Source of the DNA: Actinocorallia herbida
GTDB taxonomy: Bacteria; Actinomycetota; Actinomycetes; Streptosporangiales; Streptosporangiaceae
Reading direction: 5' to 3'
Length of the DNA stretch: 64,000 nucleotides
Assembly (NCBI RefSeq): GCF_003751225.1
Contig: NZ_RJKE01000001.1
Location: 7,750,001-7,814,000, forward strand
Positions 51,309 to 62,486 of this stretch are shown here, piece by piece; within the stretch, counting starts at the first letter, position 1; each line of letters starts with the position of its first letter. Both the position numbers and the translations under genes were made by a program. The notes beneath the pieces were generated by a model. It had not been told where the DNA came from. It did not search any database and saw only the letters and a program-made list of their open reading frames with translations.

Positions 51309-51590
51309 GTGACGGGAGACGAGCGGGTCGACCACCTGGAAGGGCTCGTCCGGGAACTTGCGGAACGGGGGCTGCTGGCCCGGGTCGTCAGGACCCGTTC
51401 CGGACCTGCCTTCCTCAGGGTCGTCAACCCCGACGCCGCGAGCCTCACCGAGAACGTCACGTGCGCGCCGGCGCCGGAATCCCGCGAGCCCTGGTTCTGG
51501 TGGAGCTGGGGCGAGAGGCTGCACCGGGTCGACGACCCGCGCGCGGCGGCCCGCAAGCTCGCGCGCGTGCTCGAACCGCACACCCCATAA
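51309..51590 (+). CDS. Small conserved protein divergent from the XRE/TPR regulator
   Basis: A 93-residue protein: VDHLEGLVRELAERGLLARVV, then FLRVVNPDAASLTENVTCAP and EPWFWWSWGERLHRVDDP. The Trp-rich centre and the length are typical of a family found next to XRE-type regulators in actinomycetes. The start is GTG 51309 with AAGGGGG 9 bases upstream; an in-frame ATG at 51234 has no site. The 344-base gap to the XRE start holds the promoter region. Role unknown; a small effector or antagonist of the regulator is a guess from position. Confidence 0.7.
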   Translation: MTGDERVDHLEGLVRELAERGLLARVVRTRSGPAFLRVVNPDAASLTENVTCAPAPESREPWFWWSWGERLHRVDDPRAAARKLARVLEPHTP

Positions 51591-51914
51591 AAGCCCGGAC
51601 GGGTTCCGCGGGACTACCGGGAACCAGGCGCGGTGGCCGGAACGCCCCGCGGAATCCGTCCGCGACATGACAAAAGCCCCACCGATTCACGGCAGTTGTT
51701 TCGCCCCGATTGTCGTGAATCGTCCCAGGTGGTCACGGCCTTCCGGAGGGGGGAGCGCCGACAAACCACCGAAATGGCCCTCCCCCGCGGGGCCGGCCGG
51801 CCTCACCCAGCGGCTCGGTACGGTCCGATCAGTTCCGTCCCCTACGATCGGTAAAGTCCGAAGCCGCACGTCCACGGCGGTGCCGCCGGCCGATCCCGGG
51901 GGGAGGGTCCTCCT
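51591..51914. other. Intergenic region before the MscS gene
   Basis: No gene is visible. A perfect 9-bp inverted repeat, CGATTCACG (51683-51691) and CGTGAATCG (51714-51722), with a 22-nt loop, lies in the middle. It could be a transcription terminator for the small gene, though no T-run follows, or an operator. Confidence 0.4.
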
Positions 51915-51935
51915 CTGTTCTTCAAAGACCAGCCG

Positions 51936-52871
51936 ATGCCCGACGACGTCTGCGACGCCAAGCCCAGCGTCGCCTGCCGGACCGTCTGGAACGTCTCGCA
52001 CAGCGACGACGTCACCCGGTTCTTCCACACCTGGCTCGACGGGATCGTCACCGCGCTCATCTGGGCCGTCCTCGCCTTCGGCGTCGCCCTGATCATCCGG
52101 ACCTTCGTGCACCGCCTGATCACCCGGATCACCGCGCGGATGGCCAACGGCGCCGTGCCCGGCCGCTTCCGCGAACGCCTCGAAGGCACCCAGCTGCTGG
52201 TGCACGAACGGCGCAGGCAGCGCATGGAGACCCTCGGGTCCGTGCTGCGCAGCATCGCGTCCGTCGTGATCTTCGGCACCGCCCTGTTCACCGTCCTCGG
52301 CGAGATGGGGCTGAACCTCACCCCCATCCTCGCCAGCGCCACCGTCGTCGGCGCCGCGGTCGGCTTCGGCGCGCAGAACACCATCAAGGACCTGCTCGCC
52401 GGCCTGTTCATGCTCCTGGAGGACCAGTACGGCGTCGGCGACGTCGTCGACACCGGAACGGCCAAGGGCACCGTCGAGTCGGTCTCCCTGCGGATCACCC
52501 GGCTCCGGGACGTCAACGGCGTCGTCTGGTACGTCCGCAACGGCGAGATCACCCGGCTCGGCAACGAGTCCCAGAACTGGGGCCGGGCCCTGCTCGACCT
52601 GCCCGTCGCGCCCGACCAGGACATCGACGAGGTCCGCGACCTGATCCAGAAGGCCGCCGAGGAACTCGCCTCCGACGACGACTGGAAGCCGTTCATCCTG
52701 GAGGAACCGTCCGTCTGGGGCGTCCAGGCGCTCACCAACGACGCGATGGTCGTCCGCGTGACGATCAAGACGGTCCCCAACCGACAGGCCGAGATCGCCA
52801 GGGAACTGCGCGTGCGCGTCAAGAAGGCGTTCGACGAAGCGGGCATCGCACTGGGCTCACTGGTGCCATAG
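51936..52871 (+). CDS. Small-conductance mechanosensitive channel (MscS family)
   Basis: A 311-residue channel. An N-terminal helix (about 37-57) precedes a charged cytoplasmic loop, then two helices near 100-145, the last being the pore-lining segment [33 protein letters not shown] with its conserved Gly/Ala pattern. The C-terminal part is the beta/alpha cage. It opens on membrane tension to release solutes. ATG 51936 is given, but a CTG at 51915 in the same frame has a better-spaced GGGGGGAGGG site and would add seven residues (LFFKDQP). It is followed by glbO after 10 bases, so the two may share a transcript. Confidence 0.9.
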   Translation: MPDDVCDAKPSVACRTVWNVSHSDDVTRFFHTWLDGIVTALIWAVLAFGVALIIRTFVHRLITRITARMANGAVPGRFRERLEGTQLLVHERRRQRMETLGSVLRSIASVVIFGTALFTVLGEMGLNLTPILASATVVGAAVGFGAQNTIKDLLAGLFMLLEDQYGVGDVVDTGTAKGTVESVSLRITRLRDVNGVVWYVRNGEITRLGNESQNWGRALLDLPVAPDQDIDEVRDLIQKAAEELASDDDWKPFILEEPSVWGVQALTNDAMVVRVTIKTVPNRQAEIARELRVRVKKAFDEAGIALGSLVP

Positions 52872-52881
52872 GCTGGAAGCG

Positions 52882-53265
52882 ATGAGCCAGCAGGTGACGT
52901 TCTACGAGGCCGTAGGCGGCGAGGAGACCTTCCGCCGCCTCGTCCGCAAGTTCTATGAGGGCGTGGCGGACGATCCCGTGCTGCGCCCGATGTACCCCGA
53001 GGAGGATCTCGGCCCCGCCGAGGAGCGGCTGCGGCTGTTCCTCACCCAGTACTGGGGCGGGCCGTCCACCTACAGTGAGCAGCGCGGCCACCCCCGGCTG
53101 CGGATGCGGCACTTCCCCTTCACCATCGGCGAGCGCGAGCGCGACGCCTGGCTGGCGCACATGCGCACCGCGGTCGATTCCCTCGACCTGCACCCGCAGG
53201 CGGCGGAGATGCTGTGGGAGTACCTGTCCCGCGCCGCGCACAGCCTGGTGAACTCCGAGGGGTGA
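52882..53265 (+). CDS. glbO: Group II truncated haemoglobin (trHbO)
   Basis: A 127-residue haem protein. [34 protein letters not shown] holds the B10 Tyr. The proximal His is in [11 protein letters not shown] near residue 75, and [16 protein letters not shown] carries the G8 Trp typical of group II. In mycobacteria GlbO binds oxygen, NO and peroxides. ATG start 52882 follows GGAAGCG. It is followed by the GH13 gene after 18 bases, the same order as M. tuberculosis glbO-aglA. Confidence 0.94.
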   Translation: MSQQVTFYEAVGGEETFRRLVRKFYEGVADDPVLRPMYPEEDLGPAEERLRLFLTQYWGGPSTYSEQRGHPRLRMRHFPFTIGERERDAWLAHMRTAVDSLDLHPQAAEMLWEYLSRAAHSLVNSEG

Positions 53266-53283
53266 GCGGGTAGGTCGATCCCC

Positions 53284-54777
<1,494 letters not shown>

Positions 54778-54785
54778 CCCGCCGA

Positions 54786-54816
54786 CCGGGCCCCGCGACC
54801 GCGCGACGGGGCCCGG
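54786..54816. terminator. Terminator between aglA and the small secreted protein gene
   Basis: CCGGGCCCCG (54786-54795) pairs exactly with CGGGGCCCGG (54807-54816) around an 11-nt loop, 8 bases past the aglA stop. Without a T-run, but well placed for both convergent genes. Confidence 0.7.
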
Positions 54817-54838
54817 CCGCCCGGCACCTCCCCGGAGA

Positions 54839-55195
54839 TCAGCGCACGATCCAGCAGTTCTTCCCATAGGAGAACTGCCAGTGCCTGCCCGGCAGCCGGT
54901 AGGTCTTGGACCTGACCTGTTTCTTGCCCGCGCGGGCGATCACGTCGATCACACGCGGCTTCACCTTCGCCTTCCGAAGGTTCGCCACGGCCTTGTCCGC
55001 CCGCGCCAGCGCGGCCTTCTTGCTCGCCGCCTTGACCGTGACGTACAGGGCCTCGGGGTCGCCGCCGAAGGAGCAGCCCTTCACTCCGGTGCAGGGCCGC
55101 GGGTTCGGGGTGACGCACCCCGCCGCGGCGGCCTGCCCCTGGACGCCCAGGACGAGTCCGCACCCCACCACGAACGCCAGTGTGATCCGTCGCAA
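54839..55195 (-). CDS. Small secreted basic protein of unknown function
   Basis: A 118-residue exported protein. A signal peptide (LRRITLAFVVGCGLVLGVQGQAAAA) precedes a mature region with four Cys (GCVTPNPRPCTGVKGCSF near the N-terminus, and KNCWIVR at the C-terminus), suggesting two disulfides, and many Lys/Arg residues. TTG at 55195 is the chosen start: GGGAGGTT lies just upstream and the signal peptide begins there. The open frame continues upstream to 55249, but that stretch has no export features. No family recognised. Confidence 0.65.
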   Translation of the reverse strand: MRRITLAFVVGCGLVLGVQGQAAAAGCVTPNPRPCTGVKGCSFGGDPEALYVTVKAASKKAALARADKAVANLRKAKVKPRVIDVIARAGKKQVRSKTYRLPGRHWQFSYGKNCWIVR

Positions 55196-55391
55196 GGAAC
55201 CTCCCGTGTGAAGATCGCGAGGTCCACAGGCTACGCCCGGCCGGGTCACGTCAAGGGCGTCATGGTCCGGCCGATACCGGCGTTTTACCCCGTCCCGGAA
55301 AAGGGAAAGGCGCGCGACGAAGCGGGCTACCTTTGAGATTTGCGTGATTTGACACGATTTCCGAGACGCACCCCCTCTAGGGTGGCGGAGC

Positions 55392-56498
55392 GTGTCTACC
55401 TATGTCGTCTATTACCGCAGCCATCTTCCCTCCGCCCATCTGGGATCCCTGCGCGCCTCCTGGGCCGGCTGGACCGCCGAGGACGACGAACTCGGCGACG
55501 GCTGGCGCTCGGCCGAGTTCGGCGGCGCGCCCGACGCCCCCGCCGACGCCGTCCAGCGCGTGAGCGAGGAGACCCGGTGGCCCGCGCTCATCCTCGCGAT
55601 CAACGCCGAGGCGGAGGTCATCGTCGCGTTCGCGCACAACCCCGCGCGCGGGGTGACCTTCCCCATCTACTGCGGATCCGAGCAGGCGGGCCGGCTCGGC
55701 CTGACGATCTCCGAGGACGATGTGGATCTCGGCTTCCGGGAGGCGGTCCGCTGGTCGGAGGCGGCCGGGCTGCCCGCGTCCTCCGCGATGCTCGCCTCGG
55801 TCGGGTACACCTTCGAGACCGACGTCCACAAACTGGGCGCCGCGCTCCTGGCCGGGCTCGGACTGCCCGGGTACGCGGGCAAGGACATCCTCGAGGACTC
55901 CAGGATCAAGGCGGAGATCGTCCTCAGCCCCGTCCTGCTGGCCCGGTCACCCGTGCCGCTGCGCGACCTGGCCTGCGCCCGGCCCTGGCCCGGCGGCCTC
56001 GGCGGCGACGAGATGGGCTTCAAGGACGGCTGGCGCGCCGCCTGCCCCGTCGACTGGCCCCGCGGCGACGCCATCGACCACGCCCTCGCCGCGTTCGCGA
56101 ACGAGACCCGCGGGCCGACGATGCTGGGGCTGCTCGCCGACCACGGCTTCGGCGCGTTCTTCGCCACCTACCGGCCCGGCCACCACTTCGAGTTCCACCT
56201 CGGCCTCGACGCGGCCCACGAGGCCGGGCACCTGTGGGGCGCCGCCAACGACGAGAACCACCCCGAGGTCGTCCGGTGGGCGGCGGCCGCCGGGCTGCGC
56301 CCCGACCCGCAGGTGCTGGACATCGCCCTGCACCGGCGCGGCGGACCCGGCGAGGAGCACGCGCTGACGCTCGCGCTGTTCAAGGGGCTGGGCGTCCCCG
56401 GCACCGGCCGCGTCGACCCGCACTGGGACGGCACCGACCAGGAATCAGGCGGACGGAGCCGCTGGGGCCTGTCCGTCACGTTCGAGATCGGGTTCTGA
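55392..56498 (+). CDS. Hypothetical protein made of two tandem related domains
   Basis: A 368-residue soluble protein that I do not recognise. It contains an internal duplication. Residues about 30-165 (DELGDGWRSAEF, SEETRWPALILAI, FAHNPARGVTFPIYC, EAVRWSEAAGLP, ALLAGLGLPG) align in order with about 200-345 (DEMGFKDGWRAAC, ANETRGPTMLGLL, FATYRPGHHFEFHLG, EVVRWAAAAGLR, ALFKGLGVPG). The start is GTG 55392, after GGCGGAG. It lies upstream of the convergent thioesterase gene with a 6-base gap. Similar in size to actinobacterial hypothetical proteins; no catalytic motif seen. Confidence 0.7.
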   Translation: MSTYVVYYRSHLPSAHLGSLRASWAGWTAEDDELGDGWRSAEFGGAPDAPADAVQRVSEETRWPALILAINAEAEVIVAFAHNPARGVTFPIYCGSEQAGRLGLTISEDDVDLGFREAVRWSEAAGLPASSAMLASVGYTFETDVHKLGAALLAGLGLPGYAGKDILEDSRIKAEIVLSPVLLARSPVPLRDLACARPWPGGLGGDEMGFKDGWRAACPVDWPRGDAIDHALAAFANETRGPTMLGLLADHGFGAFFATYRPGHHFEFHLGLDAAHEAGHLWGAANDENHPEVVRWAAAAGLRPDPQVLDIALHRRGGPGEEHALTLALFKGLGVPGTGRVDPHWDGTDQESGGRSRWGLSVTFEIGF

Positions 56499-56504
56499 GG
56501 AGCC

Positions 56505-56954
56505 TCAGACGTCGGCGGGCTTGACGAAACGGCCGATGTACTCACGCTCCGCGGCCGTGTACCGGCGCAGGCGGGCGTTCTCGACGTCGAAGGCCACCAG
56601 GGTCGAGGTCGCCGTCGCGTAGACGTTGGCGTCGTCGCGGACCTCGTAGGCGAGCTTGAAGGACGCGGCGCGCAGCTCCGTCACCCAGGTCTCGACGCGG
56701 ACCGGGTGGATCACCCCGGTCAGCGGGACCTTGTAGTCGATCTCGTGGCGGGACACGACCATGCCGCGGACCGGCTCGAGCCCCGACCGCACCGGGTCGG
56801 TGTGGAACATCTCCAGCCGGGCGTCCTCGAGATAGCCGAGGAACTTCACGTTGTTCACATGCATCTGGGAGTCGATATCCCCAAAACGAATGCGGAACTC
56901 GTAAATGTGGCGGTACGAGGTGTCGCGTGCCGGAAGCGTAGCGGTGTCTTCCAT
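56505..56954 (-). CDS. Acyl-CoA thioesterase-like hotdog protein
   Basis: A 149-residue hotdog-fold protein of the 4-hydroxybenzoyl-CoA thioesterase type: FRIRFGDIDSQMHVNNVKFLGYLEDAR with the catalytic-type Asp in the D-x-D-x-x-x-H-V-N-N motif (about 25-36). It hydrolyses acyl-CoA; the acyl group is unknown. The ATG start is at 56954. It lies directly downstream of ettA, with a strong terminator between, so it may have its own promoter. A thioesterase also sits beside the ettA homologue Rv2477c in M. tuberculosis (Rv2475c). Confidence 0.86.
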   Translation of the reverse strand: MEDTATLPARDTSYRHIYEFRIRFGDIDSQMHVNNVKFLGYLEDARLEMFHTDPVRSGLEPVRGMVVSRHEIDYKVPLTGVIHPVRVETWVTELRAASFKLAYEVRDDANVYATATSTLVAFDVENARLRRYTAAEREYIGRFVKPADV

Positions 56955-57003
56955 GTCCTACCTCGGGGGTCTCGGGCCGGGAACTGCCTGATCGTACAAG
57001 AAA

Positions 57004-57031
57004 GGGCCGTCCCGACTTTCCGGGACGGCCC
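57004..57031 (-). terminator. Rho-independent terminator of ettA
   Basis: GGGCCGTCCCG (57004-57014) pairs exactly with CGGGACGGCCC (57021-57031) around a 6-nt loop; on the minus strand TTTCTTG follows. It lies 12 bases past the ettA stop. Confidence 0.9.
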
Positions 57032-57042
57032 CCTCTCGATCG

Positions 57043-58704
<1,662 letters not shown>

Positions 58705-58858
58705 GCCCCTACCTTATGGGCTCCCGCCCCTTCCCCACGCCGCTCCGCGTCGTGCGCGGCATCTCACCAGCCGGTCAGGACTCCGTGACCTCGGCGCGGG
58801 CACGCGGCGGCCCGGGGCGGGGCCCCTCGGGCCCGCGGCACGGCCAGGCGGCCGGGGT

Positions 58859-60148
58859 TCAGGTGGATTTGCGGATGGCGGGGAGGCAGACGCGGTCGCG
58901 GCCCGACTCCTTGGCCCGGTAGAGGGCCAGGTCGGCGGAGGCGAGGAGCTCGATGAGGTCCTGGCCGTGGGTGCGGTACAGGGACACGCCGACGGAGATC
59001 GTCACCGAGACCGTGGTGTCCTCGGCGGGCACGGCGAGGCGGCGGACACGGGCGCGCAGCCGCTCGGCGACGCGGCACGCCTCGACCGTGTCGGCCCCGG
59101 GCAGCAGGACGGCGAACTCCTCACCGCCGAACCTGCCGATCACGTCGTAGTCGCGCAGCTGGTGGCACAGGGTCGTGGCGACCGCCACGAGGACCTGGTC
59201 GCCGGTGAGGTGGCCGTAGGTGTCGTTGACCCGCTTGAAGTAGTCGATGTCGATCAGCAGCACGGCCAGCGGCTCGGTCGAGCGCTCGGCCCGGGACAGC
59301 TCGGTCTCCGCCTCCCGCTGCCAGGCGTTCGCGTTCAGCAGGCCCGTCTTGGCGTCGGTGCGGGCCGCGGCCTGGAGCTGCTGGTGCATGAGGCTGCGCT
59401 GGAGCAGCACCACCGGTGGCAGCGCGAGCAGCAGCAGCGCGGGCGAGATCACACAGGTGATCGTGATCAGCACCCCCAGGCACAGCTCCACCATGTCCAG
59501 CTCGACGTTCTCGCGGTTCCACAGCACGTCGCGCCAGCGGCCCTGCGGGGTGCTCGCCCGCGCCGCGACCGCCACGATCAGCAGGTTCAGCACCGCGAAC
59601 AGCACCGCGCAGCCGACCGCCACGAGGATCGCGCCCTGCTGGTCGACGATCCAGCCGGGCCCCGCCTCCAACGGCTCGGGCACATACCGGTGGAAGACCC
59701 CCGAAGCCGCGGCGCCCGACAGCCCCAGCGCCGCGGTGACCAGCACCCTGCGGTGCGGCAGCGCCCGGCGCACCCGGTACTGGAGCAGCGCCTGCATCGG
59801 CACCGGCATGAGCAGCGCGTAGATCGGCGGCAGCAGCAGCGCGGCGGGCAGCCACCACGCCGACAGCAGGTCGCGGGCCACGCCCGCGGGCATTCCGAGC
59901 CGCCGGGACGCCTCGATGCAGACCGCGCAGCACAGCGCCAGCGCGACGCACGTCAGCGCGTCCCACGGCCGGAACACGGTGACCGCGAACTGCCAGACGA
60001 GCACCGTGAGGTAGGCGACCACGACCAGCAGCACATAGGCGACCACCCGCGGCGGCTGCGCCAGCAGCGCCGATCTCCCGTGGCCCCGCCCGGGCTCCCC
60101 GCCCTCCCGGCGCTGCTCATCGGCGGCTGACTGGTGCACTGCCGTCAT
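58859..60148 (-). CDS. Membrane-bound diguanylate cyclase (GGDEF domain)
   Basis: A 429-residue protein. A hydrophobic N-terminal part (about 35-240) has six to eight helices. The GGDEF domain (about 260-420) has TDAKTGLLNANAW, LLIDIDYFKRVNDTYGHLTGD and the active GGEEF. It should make cyclic di-GMP. No EAL domain. The inhibitory-site R-x-x-D is not evident. ATG 60148 is chosen because GGGGGAAGC lies upstream and the protein starts MTAVHQSAADEQ; the open frame to 60445 is Gly-rich and non-coding in character. Nothing downstream is linked to it in the window except ettA. Confidence 0.9.
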   Translation of the reverse strand: MTAVHQSAADEQRREGGEPGRGHGRSALLAQPPRVVAYVLLVVVAYLTVLVWQFAVTVFRPWDALTCVALALCCAVCIEASRRLGMPAGVARDLLSAWWLPAALLLPPIYALLMPVPMQALLQYRVRRALPHRRVLVTAALGLSGAAASGVFHRYVPEPLEAGPGWIVDQQGAILVAVGCAVLFAVLNLLIVAVAARASTPQGRWRDVLWNRENVELDMVELCLGVLITITCVISPALLLLALPPVVLLQRSLMHQQLQAAARTDAKTGLLNANAWQREAETELSRAERSTEPLAVLLIDIDYFKRVNDTYGHLTGDQVLVAVATTLCHQLRDYDVIGRFGGEEFAVLLPGADTVEACRVAERLRARVRRLAVPAEDTTVSVTISVGVSLYRTHGQDLIELLASADLALYRAKESGRDRVCLPAIRKST

Positions 60149-60229
60149 GCTTCCCCCACCCCCGCCACCTATCACGTTAGGTAACACGATAGTTGCAAGG
60201 CGTGCTGTGCGGGGCGAAAAGCCCGACGT

Positions 60230-60350
60230 TCTTCGACACATCCCGCCCCGCCCTCCCCCTCTCCCCCACCCCGCCCACCCCACCCCCTTTAGACCGTTCC
60301 ACCCTCTCTGACCACATCCAGCCACCACCCCGCCCCAAGAACCCCCCAAG
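60230..60350. other. C-rich tract with G-quadruplex potential upstream of the diguanylate cyclase
   Basis: The plus strand carries about ten runs of three or more C in 60240-60345 (for example CCCCGCCCTCCCCCTCTCCCCCACCCC), so the minus strand is G-rich. It lies 90-200 bases upstream of the diguanylate cyclase start, on the strand its transcript is copied like. Confidence 0.6.
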
Positions 60351-61000
60351 ACCAACAGGAAGTCAATCGTGCCCATAGGCCCGGAGGTACGCCCGACCGG
60401 GCCGCCGCGGTTCGCGTGCCCGGGCGGCATCATCTCCACGCGCACCTCCGACGGGCCGGCACGCGTGGCGGCCCCGCGCCGGGCACGGGGGCGCGCCCGG
60501 CCCGGCTTGCGTGCGACACCGATCCGCCGTCCTCGGCGGACTCGGCGCGCGCACCCTATGTGCCCTACGTGCGCTTCTGCCCTCAGCGGCGGAGTTCGGC
60601 CAGACGGGTCGAGCCGAGGTGCGGGGCAGGGCCGACCTCCGAGTGGTCGCCGCGCGGGGGTTCCGCCACCGGACCCGCCCTGTGATCAGAACCGTAGGGG
60701 CCGACCCGAATGGAGGCGCGGGCCGCTTCGTGCGAGGCCCTCCTTGACCGGATCCGGTCGCGCGGACGAGCAGAGCGGGAACGAGGACGACGAGGTGTGG
60801 ATCATCAGCGGTCCGTTCGCGGGCGAGCAAAGCGGTCCGAGATGTGCTCGCTCCGGGCGGACGGACGGGCCGCTTCGAGCGGGCCTCCTCGACCCCGCAC
60901 CTCCCTTCCGACCGCCCGCGCGGGCTCCGCCCCGAGCCCGCCGAGCAGGGCGGACCCGTCGAACATGGACCGCACGGCACACGAACCCGTCCCTCGCGCA

Positions 61001-61139
61001 CCAGGCCCGCCCCGCGCACGACAAGCCCATCAGGAACAACGCCCACACCGAACAAGCCCACCCCTCCCACACCAAGCCCGCCCCACGCACAACAAGCCCA
61101 TCAGGAACAACGCCCACACCGAACAAGCCCACCCCTCCA
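61001..61139. repeat. Direct repeat, two copies at 71-bp spacing
   Basis: The blocks 61001-61068 and 61072-61139 are nearly identical for about 67 bases, sharing for example AAGCCCATCAGGAACAACGC and GAACAAGCCCACCCCTCC. They are head-to-tail and differ at a few positions. Confidence 0.85.
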
Positions 61140-61212
61140 CCGGGTCGACCCCGCCCCTTCCCCACCCTGCGCCTCGGCCCCCGACCCGAGGCCGACTGAA
61201 TCCGTCAGCAAC

Positions 61213-61384
61213 GGGACCACCGCACACGAACGCACCCCTCCCAGACCTCTGTGCACCCCAGCCCCGGAGCCGCTGCGCACACGACGGACCTATCAGGGGA
61301 CCACCGCACACGAAAACACCCCTCCCAGACCGTGTGCACCTCAGCCCCGGACCCGCCCCCCGCGCACACGACGGACCTATCGGG
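61213..61384. repeat. Direct repeat, two copies at 84-bp spacing
   Basis: The blocks from 61213 and from 61297 share GGGACCACCGCACACGAA, ACACCCCTCCCAGACC-like and GCACACGACGGACCTATC segments in the same order with indels between. They follow the 71-bp pair, suggesting repeated duplication here. Confidence 0.75.
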
Positions 61385-61540
61385 AACGGGGCCGACGCGG
61401 GCGAGCCCACGGCTCTGTCCGGGTCGGCCGTGACCCGGCCCCGCCCTGTGCCTCGACTCCGGGCCGGGGCCGCCGGGCACAGGGGGTCCTTCGGGCAGGG
61501 GCCTTGCGGACAGATGTCCGCAGCTCCGCCTGGGCGGGCG

Positions 61541-61647
61541 GGCCTTGCCGGGCCGGGCCTTGCCGGGCCGGGCCTTGCCGGGCCGGGCCTTGCCGGGCCG
61601 GGCCTTGCCGGGCCGGGCCTTGCCGGGCCGGGCCTTGCCGGGGACGG
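61541..61647. repeat. Seven tandem copies of a 15-bp GC-only-rich unit
   Basis: The unit GGCCTTGCCGGGCCG is repeated seven times, copies beginning at 61541, 61556, 61571, 61586, 61601, 61616 and 61631. The last is truncated. On the plus strand it would read GLAGP repeats, but no gene context supports translation. Confidence 0.9.
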
Positions 61648-61904
61648 GCACGGCGGATCCGTCGGGAGAGCGGTCCATGCGCGTGAGGCCGGTCCTTCGC
61701 TCGGGCCGGGGCACGGCCGGCGTGCCGCACCGTGCAGGCGCGGTGGACGCGTCGGGGAATGGGCACGGGTGCGCCTGCTCGGCTCCGTGCTCGGGGCGCG
61801 CGGCGGAATCGCCGGGCACGGGATGCCGCTTCGGGGCGGTTTCACCTCGCTCTCGGTCGGGTCTGGGCTCTGTGCTTGAGGGGCCAGGGCGGGGCCGGGC
61901 GGGG

Positions 61905-62354
61905 TCAGGCCGCGTTGGGGAACTGCCCGTGGCCGGGCGGTAGGGGTGCGGGGGTGGGTTCAAGGGGGGTGGTGGGTGAAGGGGCCGACGTGCGGGTGGC
62001 TCGGTGGAAGCGGGCCGTGCCCCGGTTGAGGTCGGGGCCTATGGCCAGGGCCTCGATGTCCACGGACACGCGGTGTTCGCCGTCGCGTTCGTAGTCGCGG
62101 ACGCGCAGGCGGCCCTGGACGATCACCGGGGTGCCGGGGACCAGGTCCGAGGCGTGCACGTTCTCGGCGAGGGCGCGCCAGCAGGTGACGCCCAGGAAGG
62201 TGGGCTGACCGGACTCCCACCGGCCCGTCGTGCGGTCGAACCGGGCCGGTGTGACGCCGACCCGTAAAGCCAGGAAGGGGATCCCGTTGCGGGTAACGGT
62301 GAGCATGGGGCGTTTGGCCACCCAGCCGACCACGGTCGTCAGCGCCTCGTCCAT
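61905..62354 (-). CDS. Single-stranded DNA-binding protein paralogue (SsbB-like)
   Basis: A 149-residue OB-fold protein: TTVVGWVAKRPMLTVTRNGIPFLALRVGVTP, then QPTFLGVTCWRALAENVHASDLVPGTPVIVQGRLRVRDYERDGEHRVSVDIEALAIGPDL. The end is Pro/Thr-rich and lacks the acidic interaction tip (DDDIPF) of the main SSB. Actinobacteria have a second such SSB, seen beside ettA in M. tuberculosis (Rv2478c, from memory). ATG 62354 follows GGAGGCCGTG. The open frame continues upstream to 62399. Confidence 0.85.
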   Translation of the reverse strand: MDEALTTVVGWVAKRPMLTVTRNGIPFLALRVGVTPARFDRTTGRWESGQPTFLGVTCWRALAENVHASDLVPGTPVIVQGRLRVRDYERDGEHRVSVDIEALAIGPDLNRGTARFHRATRTSAPSPTTPLEPTPAPLPPGHGQFPNAA

Positions 62355-62433
62355 CACGGCCTCCGTACGGTTCGGAGCCCTCCTCGGGCCCGCCTGCACT
62401 CAAGCCTGCACCCGCCGACCCCGCTCCGGGACG

Positions 62434-62456
62434 ACAGAATCAGATTCTGTGGATAA
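62434..62456. promoter_or_regulatory. Palindrome with adjoining DnaA box
   Basis: ACAGAATC (62434-62441) and GATTCTGT (62443-62450) form a perfect palindrome around one A. TGTGGATAA (62448-62456) is a perfect DnaA box on the minus strand (TTATCCACA). They lie between the GTPase stop and the ssb-like gene, likely in its promoter. No cluster of boxes is present, so this is not an origin. Confidence 0.5.
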
Positions 62457-62486
62457 CTTCCCCGGACCGGGGCCGGGCGCGGTGCG

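Larger units (their letters stand above)
60149..61904. other. 1.75-kb gene-free, repeat-rich region
   Basis: No credible gene is seen. The long open frames here, such as 60710-61879 (+) and 61205-61963 (-), encode low-complexity Pro/Arg/Ala sequence with no start or domain. The region holds a C-rich tract (about 60230-60350), duplicated blocks (71- and 84-bp spacing) and a 15-bp x 7 tandem repeat. Base composition is uneven and the strand switches between C-rich and G-rich several times. It may be a regulatory or replication-related region, or remains of an old insertion. Confidence 0.6.

Noticed and set aside
61541-61647. CRISPR-like array
   Set aside because: Units are contiguous 15-bp copies with no spacers, and there are no cas genes.
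60710-61879. 389-residue plus-strand ORF across the repeat region
   Set aside because: Low-complexity Pro/Arg with GLAGP repeats, no start signal, codon use unlike real genes here.
61205-61963. 252-residue minus-strand ORF across the repeat region
   Set aside because: It simply reads through the 15-bp array (RPGKA repeats) and overlaps the end of the ssb-like gene.
62434-62456. Replication origin
   Set aside because: A single DnaA box with no cluster, no A/T-rich unwinding region and no dnaA/dnaN nearby.
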